A stretch of 64,000 nucleotides of DNA from Dictyoglomus sp. (GTDB lineage: Bacteria > Dictyoglomota > Dictyoglomia > Dictyoglomales > Dictyoglomaceae). The stretch is from NCBI GenBank assembly GCA_025060475.1, contig JANXBZ010000001.1, positions 124,001-188,000 of the forward strand, in the 5' to 3' direction. A model generated the notes under the pieces. It ran no database searches and was not told where the DNA came from. It was given only the letters and a program-made list of their open reading frames with translations. Shown here piece after piece: positions 54,845-63,405 of the stretch (position 1 is its first letter; the number at the start of each line of letters is the position of its first letter). A program made the translations under genes and the position numbers.

Positions 54845-55908
54845 TTCAAACTTTGTCCTATTCTCAATTTAAGTTCATTAATAAATCCTATAGCAAAAGG
54901 ATCTTTTTCTGCAAGATATGCAAGATAAACAGAAGTGAAATCACCCAAGTATGTAAGAGAAAAAAACTTAGTTAGAGAATACTTTCCTTCTCCTTGCCAT
55001 AAAAAAACCTGTATTCCTCGATCTTCTAGTTTCTCTTTCATAAAATCAACTCTTATTTTCATTTCTCCATCTAAGGATATGTAAAGGAAAATGAGAAAGA
55101 AATTATTTATTATCTGGGAATCTGCCTCCCAAGCCATAATTTCATTATGATTTAGTTCAGGAAAGAAATGGGTAAAGGCTGGATACTTAGAATTCTCATT
55201 AAACTGGCACTTCCATCTGTACCCTGCAACTGCCCATCTTTCTTCTACCGAATATATTATAGGAATTTTCTTATTGATTCTTTCTGCCAAATCTTTTGCA
55301 GTGTTTTTAGTGATAGGAGTTTCTACTTTAAATTCCTCTCTTTTTCTCTTAAGATAATCTATGGTCTCATTTATTGCTTCTTTTTGCGAGGGAATTATTC
55401 CTAACCTATCTAATACAACTAAAGCTGGAATAGTTACATAACCTATTGCAGCTCTTGGAGCTAAACCTTTTGGAATTTTAATTAATGGAAGATTTTTTTC
55501 TTCTGCAAATTCTCCTAATTTTCCCCCAGTAGTTATAGAGACAATTCTTGCTCCTCTTTTATAAGATTCTATTGCGGAGTTTACAGTTTCTACGGTATTT
55601 CCAGAGTAACTAACCGCGATAACTAAAGTATTTTCATCTATATAGCTAGGAAGGGAATAATCTCTATTAACCAATATAGGAATCTTCGCACAATCAAAGG
55701 CAATAGCTTTTAAAATATCTCCCCCAATAGCAGAACCCCCCATACCTAAAACTAAAACTTTATTTATACTTTTTTCTTCAAATTTTAACTGAACATTGTA
55801 AGAAATATTACTTGCTTCTTCTATCTGCTCAGGAAGTTTATAAACAGAACCTAGCATATCCTGAGGATCAAGTCTTTTAAGCTCATCTATCTGATCTAAT
55901 TTCTTCAT
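54841..55908 (-). CDS. Bifunctional phosphoglucose/phosphomannose isomerase
   Basis: 355 aa. Double SIS-domain enzyme of the archaeal and thermophile type, interconverting glucose 6-phosphate, mannose 6-phosphate and fructose 6-phosphate. Seen: VLGMGGSAIGGDILKAIAF, VIAVSYSGNTVETVNS, and FPELNHNEIMAWE with the active-site Glu/His. The start is the ATG at 55908, 7 nt after GGAGG; a TTG at 55914 is nearer to the ribosome site and less likely. First gene of a unit with the phosphoesterase and ParB-like genes. Confidence 0.92.
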   Translation of the reverse strand: MKKLDQIDELKRLDPQDMLGSVYKLPEQIEEASNISYNVQLKFEEKSINKVLVLGMGGSAIGGDILKAIAFDCAKIPILVNRDYSLPSYIDENTLVIAVSYSGNTVETVNSAIESYKRGARIVSITTGGKLGEFAEEKNLPLIKIPKGLAPRAAIGYVTIPALVVLDRLGIIPSQKEAINETIDYLKRKREEFKVETPITKNTAKDLAERINKKIPIIYSVEERWAVAGYRWKCQFNENSKYPAFTHFFPELNHNEIMAWEADSQIINNFFLIFLYISLDGEMKIRVDFMKEKLEDRGIQVFLWQGEGKYSLTKFFSLTYLGDFTSVYLAYLAEKDPFAIGFINELKLRIGQSLN

Positions 55909-55962
55909 ATTCAATCCTCCTATACTTACAATTTTTGCTTATTTTAACTTATACCTTAATTA

Positions 55963-55990
55963 TTGACAACACAATAAGTCTTTGTATACT
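55963..55990 (+). promoter_or_regulatory. Near-consensus promoter upstream of the osmC gene
   Basis: TTGACA at 55963-55968, 16-nt spacer, TATACT at 55985-55990; GGAGGT at 56008-56013 precedes the ATG at 56020. Confidence 0.65.
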
Positions 55991-56019
55991 GAATAAGAAT
56001 TATAAATGGAGGTCAAAAA

Positions 56020-56430
56020 ATGGAAACAAAGATAGTTTGGAATGGAAATATGAAATTCACAGGAACAACGCCTTCAAACTTTTCTATAATCATGGATGCC
56101 TCTCCAGATCATGGTGGAGAGAATCAAGGACCAAGACCTATGGAGTTAATTTTAGTTGCTCTTGGGGGATGCACAGGAATGGATGTTATTTCTATTCTTC
56201 AAAAGATGAAAGAAAAAGTAGAAACTTTTGAAATAAAAATCTCTGCAGAGAGAGCAGAAGAACATCCCAAAGTATATAGAAAGGTACATTTAGAATATAT
56301 TTTTAAGGGAGAAAATCTAAAAGAGGAAAACATAAAAAAAGCAATTGAACTTTCTCAAACAAAATACTGTTCTGTCTCTGCAATTTTAAGAGGAACGGCA
56401 GAAGTTACTTATTCTTGGAAAATCTTATAA
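56020..56430 (+). CDS. OsmC/YhfA-family peroxiredoxin-like protein
   Basis: 136 aa. OsmC family: EFLGGCT-like helix here reads ILVALGGCTGMDVISILQKM, and the second redox Cys is in LSQTKYCSVSAIL. The two Cys can form the peroxide-reducing pair typical of OsmC/Ohr. Probably protects against organic hydroperoxides or has an unknown thiol role in an anaerobe. Strong own promoter and ribosome site; gltX follows after 15 bp, so they are likely co-transcribed. Confidence 0.87.
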   Translation: METKIVWNGNMKFTGTTPSNFSIIMDASPDHGGENQGPRPMELILVALGGCTGMDVISILQKMKEKVETFEIKISAERAEEHPKVYRKVHLEYIFKGENLKEENIKKAIELSQTKYCSVSAILRGTAEVTYSWKIL

Positions 56431-56445
56431 GAGAGGTAGAAGAAA

Positions 56446-57882
56446 ATGAAAGATCTTCGGGTAAGAATTGCTCCTAGTCCTACAGGTTATCTTCATGTAG
56501 GAACTGCTCATACAGCTCTTTTTAATTGGCTATTTGCGAGACATAATAAAGGTAAATTTATTCTAAGAATTGAAGATACTGATAGAGAGAGATCCACAAA
56601 AGAGTATGAAGAAAACATATTAGAAGGTTTAAATTGGCTTGGCTTGAACTGGGATGAGGGACCATATTATCAAACCCAGAGATTGGAATTATATCAAAAA
56701 TATGCTCAAAAACTTTTAGATTTAGGTTTTGCTTATTATTGCTATTGTACCCCTGAAGAATTAGAAGAAAGAAGGAAAATTGCTCTTCAAGAGAAAAGAG
56801 CTCCAAAATACGATAGAAAGTGTTTATATCTATCCTCAGAGGAAAGAGCGAAATATGAAAGAGAAGGAAGAAAACCTGCAATAAGGTTATTAGTTCCTCA
56901 TGGAAAAACAGTCTTTAAGGATATAATTAGGGGAGAGATTGAGTTTAATAATGAGGATATTGGAGATTTTGTAATAATGAAATCCGATGGAATTCCTACG
57001 TATAATTTTGCTGTAGTAATTGATGATTATACTATGGGAATTTCTCATGTTATTAGAGGAGAAGATCATATCTCAAATACTCCAAAACAAATCTTTATCT
57101 ATAATGCTCTTTCCTGGACACCACCAGAATTTGCTCACTTACCCTTATTACTTGGTCCTGATAGATCAAAATTAAGTAAAAGACATGGTGTAACATCAAT
57201 TTCAGAGTATAGAAAAATGGGATATCTTCCTGATGCTCTAATAAACTATCTTGCACTTTTAGGATGGACCCCCCAAGAAGGAAAAGAAATATATACTAGA
57301 GAAGAATTAATAGAGCTTTTTGATTTAAGAAAAGTTACAAAGAATCCTGGAATTTTTGATATAACAAAATTAGAGTGGATAAATACTCAACATATAAGGG
57401 GACTATCAAAAGAAAAATTAGCAGAGCTAACTTTACCATATTTGCGGGAAGCTCAATTGATAAAAGAAGATTCTATAAATTGGGATTATTATCTTAAAGT
57501 TCTTTCTCTCTTACAAGAAAGATTAAAAACCCTCTCTCAAATAAAAGATTATGGGGATTATTTCTTCTTAGAAGAATTAGAATATGATAATGAGACTGTC
57601 AAAAAAGTAATTAAACATCCTGATACTCCTAAATTTTTAGGAATTCTAAAAGAAGCATGGGAAAAACTAGAGAATTTTTATTCTTATAATTTAGAAAAAA
57701 CATTAAAAGAAATAGCAGAAAATTTAAATATATCTACAGGGATGTTAATACATCCTATAAGGGTCGCCTTAACCAACAAAACTGTAGGTCCAAGTTTATA
57801 TGAATTAGTAGAAATATTAGGAAAAGAAAAAACATTAAGAAGATTAGAAAAATTTATCAGATACATAAATGAAAACCTTTAA
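56446..57882 (+). CDS. gltX: Glutamyl-tRNA synthetase
   Basis: 478 aa, class I synthetase charging tRNA-Glu (and possibly tRNA-Gln if non-discriminating). HIGH motif region [36 protein letters not shown], and the KMSKS-like [11 protein letters not shown] Cys-rich element near residue 98 (CYCTPEEL with a later Cys) is the usual zinc-binding insert. A GAGAGGTAG ribosome site precedes the ATG. The stop overlaps the next gene by 14 bp. Confidence 0.97.
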   Translation: MKDLRVRIAPSPTGYLHVGTAHTALFNWLFARHNKGKFILRIEDTDRERSTKEYEENILEGLNWLGLNWDEGPYYQTQRLELYQKYAQKLLDLGFAYYCYCTPEELEERRKIALQEKRAPKYDRKCLYLSSEERAKYEREGRKPAIRLLVPHGKTVFKDIIRGEIEFNNEDIGDFVIMKSDGIPTYNFAVVIDDYTMGISHVIRGEDHISNTPKQIFIYNALSWTPPEFAHLPLLLGPDRSKLSKRHGVTSISEYRKMGYLPDALINYLALLGWTPQEGKEIYTREELIELFDLRKVTKNPGIFDITKLEWINTQHIRGLSKEKLAELTLPYLREAQLIKEDSINWDYYLKVLSLLQERLKTLSQIKDYGDYFFLEELEYDNETVKKVIKHPDTPKFLGILKEAWEKLENFYSYNLEKTLKEIAENLNISTGMLIHPIRVALTNKTVGPSLYELVEILGKEKTLRRLEKFIRYINENL

Positions 57883-58504
57883 AGAAATATTTGGAAATTC
57901 TCCTTATAAAATCTTTAATAAATTAGAAGAAAACTTATTAAATTCATTCTTTAAAGAAGGAGAAAAAATCTTTATCCATTATACTTTAAAACAAGCTCAA
58001 TTATCCTTTAAAGCGAATAAAAAGGTAGATTTATATCTCTCTCCTCTTCTTTTATTTTACGGCATTGTTGCCTTAGCAAAAATCATAATTTTTCTGAAAA
58101 CTTACGAGATACCAAGAGAAGTTTTACATGGCTTAACTGTTAGAGTTGCAGGAGAAAAATCTATAGATTGGAGCGAAAAATATGATCCAGGCAAGGAAAC
58201 TATTTTAATAAAAGAAAAAGGCTTATTTCCTACATTTTTCAGATGCATCTCTCCTTTTCAAGTTCCCGAAGGAGAAAAATTTACTCTAGAAGAACTTTTT
58301 AAGTATTTAAACATGAATACTTCTCTTAACCCCCTAGCAATTCATTATTTGATTCTTTTTCTTTTGAGTATGTTAGCAAGATATGAACCCCAAAAATGGG
58401 GATGGACTCTGGAAAAAAGTAATTTTTCTAAAGAGATTAAGAATTATTTAAAGGATGCAGATTTAAGGATAATTCAACTTTGGAGAGAAAATATCAAATT
58501 GTAA
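57869..58504 (+). CDS. YaaC-like protein
   Basis: 211 aa. Resembles the YaaC family ([54 protein letters not shown]), whose function is unknown. Mostly helical, no metal or catalytic motif, one or two hydrophobic helices. Its ATG lies inside the gltX 3' end, so translation is likely coupled. The 3' end overlaps the polyprenyl synthetase by 31 bp. Confidence 0.7.
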   Translation: MKTFKEIFGNSPYKIFNKLEENLLNSFFKEGEKIFIHYTLKQAQLSFKANKKVDLYLSPLLLFYGIVALAKIIIFLKTYEIPREVLHGLTVRVAGEKSIDWSEKYDPGKETILIKEKGLFPTFFRCISPFQVPEGEKFTLEELFKYLNMNTSLNPLAIHYLILFLLSMLARYEPQKWGWTLEKSNFSKEIKNYLKDADLRIIQLWRENIKL

Positions 58505-59496
58505 TAATTTTTAAGTAGTTCCTTTATTAGACTTAAATCAATTAACTCGTCATATTCCTCAAGAGCTTTATAACTTTTCTCAAAAAATCTTTCTGCAGTA
58601 TTGATAGAGGCTTCTTTCACTCTCTTTCTGTCTAACATTTCTAAAATATATAAAATATCTTGTTCTAATAACCTCTCTCTATTCCAAATTTCAAAAAGCT
58701 TCTGTTTTTCTTTTTCCGATACTTCTTGGAGAAGATAAATTATTGGAAAAGTTTTTTTCTTTTTCCATAAATCTCCCAAGGATGGTTTACCTGTTTTTTT
58801 TGGATCTCCCCATATTCCAAGAACATCATCTGCAATTTGGAAAAATAATCCAAAATCTTTGCCAATTTCAAAAAACTTTCTTGATAGATCTTCTTTGTAA
58901 TTTGCAGAAAAAGAACCCAAAAAGAAAGCAGTAGCAAAAAGTCTTGCAGTCTTCTTTTCAATCATGATCATATATTCTTTTAAATATACATCACTCCTTC
59001 TCTCAAAACTTAAATCCAAATATTGCCCCTCAATAAGTTCTTGGATAGCATTAGTAATTTCTCTAAGGCTTGTTCTCTGTAAAATTGGAGAGGAGATTTG
59101 AGTTAAAACTTGAAAACAAAGATTAAATAAAGAATCTCCCACATTAATAGCTTGTGGAATCCCCCAAAGTTTCCAAACAGTCCATCTATTATGCCTTTTT
59201 TCATCTCCATCTTGAATGTCATCATGAACTAGGGAAAAATTATGCAAAAACTCAAGAGAGGATGCTAGATTCAAAGCATCATCTAAAGGTCCATTAAAGG
59301 CTTGATTTATTAAGACACATAAAAGAGGTCTTAATCTTTTTCCTCCTTTATATTCAGTAAGAGGATTACCTTTCTCATCAACCCACCCCATATGATAAGC
59401 AGAAAAAAGATATAAGGGAAGAAAATTTGAAAACTTCTCCCAATTTTCCTGTAATTTTCTTTCTATTAACAGTAAATATTTTTGAAATTTATCCAT
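58474..59496 (-). CDS. Polyprenyl diphosphate synthase
   Basis: 340 aa. Trans-isoprenyl synthase extending prenyl chains. First Asp-rich motif LVHDDIQDGDEKRHNRWT near residue 90, preceded by GGKRLRPLLCVLI; second motif LFFQIADDVLGIWGDPKKTG. The second motif has Gly where the usual fifth position is Asp, as in some short-chain enzymes. The ATG at 59496 is preferred: a TATAAT (59511-59506) ends 9 nt upstream with TTGACT 19 nt further, and there is no ribosome site, so the mRNA is probably leaderless. An ATG at 59514 would lie upstream of that -10 box. Product chain length unknown. Confidence 0.9.
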   Translation of the reverse strand: MDKFQKYLLLIERKLQENWEKFSNFLPLYLFSAYHMGWVDEKGNPLTEYKGGKRLRPLLCVLINQAFNGPLDDALNLASSLEFLHNFSLVHDDIQDGDEKRHNRWTVWKLWGIPQAINVGDSLFNLCFQVLTQISSPILQRTSLREITNAIQELIEGQYLDLSFERRSDVYLKEYMIMIEKKTARLFATAFFLGSFSANYKEDLSRKFFEIGKDFGLFFQIADDVLGIWGDPKKTGKPSLGDLWKKKKTFPIIYLLQEVSEKEKQKLFEIWNRERLLEQDILYILEMLDRKRVKEASINTAERFFEKSYKALEEYDELIDLSLIKELLKNYYNLIFSLQS

Positions 59497-59540
59497 GGTG
59501 GATTTATTATACATTATAAAGCCTTTATAAAGTCAATTCC

Positions 59541-59568
59541 TTGACACTATTATTTATTAGATGATAAA
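59541..59568 (+). promoter_or_regulatory. Candidate promoter of the SIS-DUF212-GT-NurA-HerA operon
   Basis: TTGACA at 59541-59546, 16-nt spacer, GATAAA at 59563-59568, then GGAGGA (59597-59602) before the ATG at 59610. The -10 box is weak. Confidence 0.4.
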
Positions 59569-59609
59569 CTTTCTTACACAATTTTAAAGATTTCATGGAG
59601 GAACAATAA

Positions 59610-60641
59610 ATGGAGAAATACATGTATAAAGAAATAAAAGAAGGAGTTGAAGTTTTAGAAAAAATTGAAGAAAGAAAAGACAAAATTAAGAATATTGTTG
59701 AAGAAATAAGAGAATATAATCCTCAAAATATAATATTAGTTGCTCGAGGCACATCAGATAATGCAAGTATCTGGGGAAGATATTATATTGAATCTTATAT
59801 TAAAATCCCTGTCTCTCTTTGTGCTCCCTCTTTGTATACTATATACCATACTCCTCCGATTCTTAAAAATTCTTTAGTTATTGCTATTTCCCAATCAGGA
59901 GAAAGTGAAGACATATGCGAAGTAATAAAAGAAGCAAATAAACAAAAGGCTTTTACCTTGGGAATAACAAACAATTCCGAGAGTAAATTGGCAAAAATTT
60001 CTAAAAGACTCATCCTTTTAAATGCTGGAGAAGAAAAAAGTGTAGCAGCAACAAAAACCTATTTAGCGGAATTAGGAGTATTATATCTTTTAGTAAATTT
60101 ATGGATTAATAGAGATTATCTAAAAGAGTTTAAAGATCTTATTTCATCTTTAAAAGAGATCTTGAAAAGAGAAGAGGAAATTAGAGAAAAAACTATTCCT
60201 TATAAGTTTATGGAACATTGTGCTATCTTAGGAAGAGGTTATAATTTAGCCACTGCTCTGGAGATGGCATTAAAACTTAAAGAAACGTCCTACATTCTTG
60301 CAGAACCTTACTCTTCTGCTGATTTCTTACATGGACCATTAGCTCTCGTATCTCATGGATTTCCAGTATTTCTTTTTGCACCTAAAGGAGAAAGTATCTC
60401 CCATTCTAAAGAGGTAATTAAAATCTTAGAAGAAAAAAATGTTGACTTGTTTATTTTTTCAAATGAGGAATCTCTTTTCAATATATATAAAGGATTCTTT
60501 ATAAAGTCCAATATTCCAGAAGAAATATCTCCTTTATTATTTATATTACCTGCCCAATTCTTCTCTTATTTCTTAACAACTTTAAAGAATCTCGATCCAG
60601 ATCAACCAAGATTTTTGAAAAAAATTACAATAACTAAATAG
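59610..60641 (+). CDS. SIS-domain aminosugar-phosphate isomerase/deaminase (GlmS isomerase-like)
   Basis: 343 aa with two SIS domains like the C-terminal half of GlmS: ARGTSDNASIWGRYYIESY, ISQSGESEDICEVIKEA, VAATKTYLAELGVLYLL, LGRGYNLATALEMALKLKET and AEPYSSADFLHGPLALV. The glutaminase domain is absent, so it probably deaminates or isomerises glucosamine 6-phosphate (GlmD/NagB-II type) or a related aminosugar phosphate. The GH18 gene at 41.7 kb would release matching sugars (speculative). First gene of an operon of five or more genes. Confidence 0.88.
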   Translation: MEKYMYKEIKEGVEVLEKIEERKDKIKNIVEEIREYNPQNIILVARGTSDNASIWGRYYIESYIKIPVSLCAPSLYTIYHTPPILKNSLVIAISQSGESEDICEVIKEANKQKAFTLGITNNSESKLAKISKRLILLNAGEEKSVAATKTYLAELGVLYLLVNLWINRDYLKEFKDLISSLKEILKREEEIREKTIPYKFMEHCAILGRGYNLATALEMALKLKETSYILAEPYSSADFLHGPLALVSHGFPVFLFAPKGESISHSKEVIKILEEKNVDLFIFSNEESLFNIYKGFFIKSNIPEEISPLLFILPAQFFSYFLTTLKNLDPDQPRFLKKITITK

Positions 60642-60642
60642 T

Positions 60643-61101
60643 ATGTTTGAGATTTTACAACTTCTTAAAAATCCTATTTTCTTAATACCAATAATTTCTG
60701 CAATAATTACTCAAGGAATAAAAGGAATAATAAGAAGTATTCAAGAAAAGAAAATAATTTGGAAAGCATTTTTTGAATGGGGAGGTATGCCTAGTTCTCA
60801 TTCTGCGTTAGTAGTCTCTCTTTCTACTATTCTAGGCTTAAAAGAAGGATTTTCTTCTCCTCTATTCATCCTCTCCTTCTTTTTTGCAGGAATTGTAATT
60901 GCAGACGCTATAGGAGTTAGATTAGCAACAGAAGAACAGGCAAAAGTAATAAATAAAATTCTTCAAAAATATCCTCTAAATGAAAAGTATGATATAATTT
61001 TAAAAGAGTCAATTGGGCATACACCTTTTGAAGCAATAACAGGAGGAATATTGGGATTTATAATTTCATTAATTTACTATATAGGAATGATGTGCAAATG
61101 A
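60643..61101 (+). CDS. DUF212 membrane protein (PAP2-related)
   Basis: 152 aa, four to five hydrophobic segments. DUF212 (divergent PAP2) signature: FEWGGMPSSHSALVVSLSTIL, AIGVRLATEEQAKVINKIL, and SIGHTPFEAITGGILGF. The SSHSA and GHTPFE motifs correspond to the phosphatase-like PAP2 motifs, though activity is unproven; lipid phosphate handling is a guess. It begins 1 bp after the SIS gene stop and shares an ATGA overlap with the glycosyltransferase. Confidence 0.88.
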   Translation: MFEILQLLKNPIFLIPIISAIITQGIKGIIRSIQEKKIIWKAFFEWGGMPSSHSALVVSLSTILGLKEGFSSPLFILSFFFAGIVIADAIGVRLATEEQAKVINKILQKYPLNEKYDIILKESIGHTPFEAITGGILGFIISLIYYIGMMCK

Positions 61102-62312
61102 ATATAGCCTTTTTTAGTGACACTTATGAACCTCAAAAGAATGGTGTAGTTACAGCAATTAAAATGCAGAAGAACTTTTTAGAAAAAGAGGGACATAATG
61201 TTTATCTTTTTATTCCATACATTCCCAATTCTCCATCGGATGAAAATATATATAAATTACCATCTTTCGTTTTTCCTTTCCAAAGGGAACATAGAGTGGC
61301 AAATCCTTATTCTTTAAAATATGATCTTTTGTTTGGGAAATTGAAAGTTAATTTAGTTCATACTCATACACCTTTCTCTTTAGGAATTTTTGGATGGGGT
61401 CAGGCTAAAAAAAGAAATCTTCCCTTAATACATACCTTCCACACAATATTTGAAGAATATGCATACTACATATGGGATCATTTCCCAAAAATAATTAAAA
61501 AGAAAATAATTAAAGAAAAAGAAGCAAGAGAAATAGCAATTTGGTTAAGTAAGAGTTATTGTGAACTTTGTGATTTAATAATAGCTCCATCTACAAAGGT
61601 CAAAAAATTATTGGAAAATTATGGGGTTAAAAAACCTATTATAATCTTGCCTAATGGTTTAGATTTGAAGGACTTTAAACCCATCGATAAAAAAATTGCC
61701 CGTGAAAAAAGAAAGTTTCCTATAGATGGAATAATCCTATTATTCGTTGGAAGATTAGGAAGGGAGAAAAATATAACTTTCCTTTTAAAAGTAATGAAAT
61801 GGCTTATAAATAATTCAAATTATCCCTATTATCTTGTAATAGTTGGAGACAATCCTGATAAGAGGGTAAAAGAGGAATTAATAAAGGAAGCAGAAAAATA
61901 TAAAATTAGAGATAGAGTTATATTTACAGGATATTTAGAATATCCTCAGGTCATTGAATCCTACTATTCTGCAGATATATTTGTATTTGCTTCTTTAACA
62001 GAAACCCAAGGTATGGTAGTTGGAGAAGCCTTGTTTTCAGGACTTCCCGTGATTGCTCTAGAGGATCTTGCTATAGGTGATTTCATTAAAAATGGAGAAA
62101 ATGGATTTCTAGTTCCTTGTAATAAGAATAGTATTGAAGAATTTGGAAAAAAAATTATCCTTTTAACAGAAAATAAAGAGATTTATTACACTTTATCTCA
62201 AAATGCAAAAATAAGCGCAGAAAATATAAGTTCTGAGAAATTAAACAAAAGGTTGTTAGAAATCTATGAAAGAACAGTATTAGATTTCAAAAAAGAAAGA
62301 AAATATGCCTGA
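61098..62312 (+). CDS. GT4-family glycosyltransferase
   Basis: 404 aa from the ATG at 61098, which overlaps the DUF212 stop (ATGA); a GTG two codons upstream is possible. N-terminal Rossmann domain with FFSDTYEPQKNGVVTAI and HTHTPFSLGIFGWG, C-terminal domain LLFVGRLGREKNITFLLK and the EX7E motif in SLTETQGMVVGEAL. Similar to diacylglycerol or phosphatidylinositol-type glucosyl- and mannosyltransferases, so a membrane glycolipid product is plausible but not certain. Confidence 0.92.
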   Translation: MNIAFFSDTYEPQKNGVVTAIKMQKNFLEKEGHNVYLFIPYIPNSPSDENIYKLPSFVFPFQREHRVANPYSLKYDLLFGKLKVNLVHTHTPFSLGIFGWGQAKKRNLPLIHTFHTIFEEYAYYIWDHFPKIIKKKIIKEKEAREIAIWLSKSYCELCDLIIAPSTKVKKLLENYGVKKPIIILPNGLDLKDFKPIDKKIAREKRKFPIDGIILLFVGRLGREKNITFLLKVMKWLINNSNYPYYLVIVGDNPDKRVKEELIKEAEKYKIRDRVIFTGYLEYPQVIESYYSADIFVFASLTETQGMVVGEALFSGLPVIALEDLAIGDFIKNGENGFLVPCNKNSIEEFGKKIILLTENKEIYYTLSQNAKISAENISSEKLNKRLLEIYERTVLDFKKERKYA

Positions 62313-63405
62313 TTTTGTTTCCCTATTTTTAGAAGAAGTAAGAAAAAAGAAAAACAAATTATTAACTATACTTAATTGGGACAATATAAAAGAGGAGGCT
62401 TTTAAAAGATATTTTGAAAATCATTGGCACTCTTTTTCTGAAGAAGAATTTAATCTACCAAGCTTTGCTGTGGATGCTTCACAAAGAATTCTTTCTCTTG
62501 CTTTTGGCCCTTATCTTATTATCTCTCAAGGTTTGATTTTAGGAAGAGACAATTATGAAGAAGCAAAAGTAAATATAGAAGCTCTTCCAGGATCTATCTC
62601 TCAAAATCAATTAGAGCATATATCTGATATTATTCTTCAAGATATTGAAATAGAACTCGCATTAAAGGTTTTAGAAAAAGAAAAACCTCCTTATGTTCTT
62701 TTCATAGATGGCTCTCTTTCCGCAAGAATATCCCACATAATTTATCTGTTATCTTTAGACCTTGGGGAATATAATGAGCTTACCTTTAAAGTTCTTGAAA
62801 AGACTCTAAGACTAGTTAAATTATCAAAGGAGAAAGAAATTTATCTCATATCGATTTCAAAGATAAGTAGAGATACCTTTTTATCTCAAATAATTTTAGA
62901 GTCTGAGGGAAAAATTATAAAATCGAAATATTATCCTACAGATACAGAATTAATATCTATTATTATTCCTAATAAAACAGGCTTTTCAACACCTATTCTT
63001 TTAGGGGGAAAGAGGAGTCTTGGAAAAAAGCAAATGGAAATTATAGAAAGTAAATCTAGTATTAAAAATTTACTTGAAAATGTTTCAGCTTTCGTGAATT
63101 TTTATATAAGGCTCATTCCTAATGATTCTCCTTTGAGAGTTGATTTTCCTTGTTACCTTATAAAAAGAGAAGATTTATTTCTATCTTTAGATTATCAGAT
63201 TTTACCCCAAACGGATCTTAGAGGTATAATATCATTAATAAGAAATAATTGTGCTGGAGCTAATATATATCAGACTCATCTTTATCTTGTAGATAGATTA
63301 GTAAGAATAAGACGAGAACCTGACTTAGAAAGATATAGATTTATTTTAGAAAAGGAATTAGGAAAAATATTACCTTTAGATAGAAGTCAGAGGAGGTTCT
63401 TTTAA
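62305..63405 (+). CDS. nurA: NurA-domain nuclease
   Basis: 366 aa. NurA is a 5'-3' exonuclease of the RNase H-like fold that resects DNA ends together with HerA. The family signatures are FAVDASQRILSLAFGPYLI near residue 58, with the first catalytic Asp in VDAS, VLFIDGSLSARISHIIYLL near residue 135 with the second Asp in IDGS, and the C-terminal RIRREPDLERYR. It overlaps the glycosyltransferase by 8 bp and shares a TAATG junction with HerA, so the two partners are co-translated. Confidence 0.9.
   Translation: MPDFVSLFLEEVRKKKNKLLTILNWDNIKEEAFKRYFENHWHSFSEEEFNLPSFAVDASQRILSLAFGPYLIISQGLILGRDNYEEAKVNIEALPGSISQNQLEHISDIILQDIEIELALKVLEKEKPPYVLFIDGSLSARISHIIYLLSLDLGEYNELTFKVLEKTLRLVKLSKEKEIYLISISKISRDTFLSQIILESEGKIIKSKYYPTDTELISIIIPNKTGFSTPILLGGKRSLGKKQMEIIESKSSIKNLLENVSAFVNFYIRLIPNDSPLRVDFPCYLIKREDLFLSLDYQILPQTDLRGIISLIRNNCAGANIYQTHLYLVDRLVRIRREPDLERYRFILEKELGKILPLDRSQRRFF

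Noticed and set aside
55935-56231. A 98-codon plus-strand ORF overlapping the osmC start in another frame.
   Set aside because: It starts upstream of the osmC promoter and shows no domain; the osmC frame is clearly conserved.
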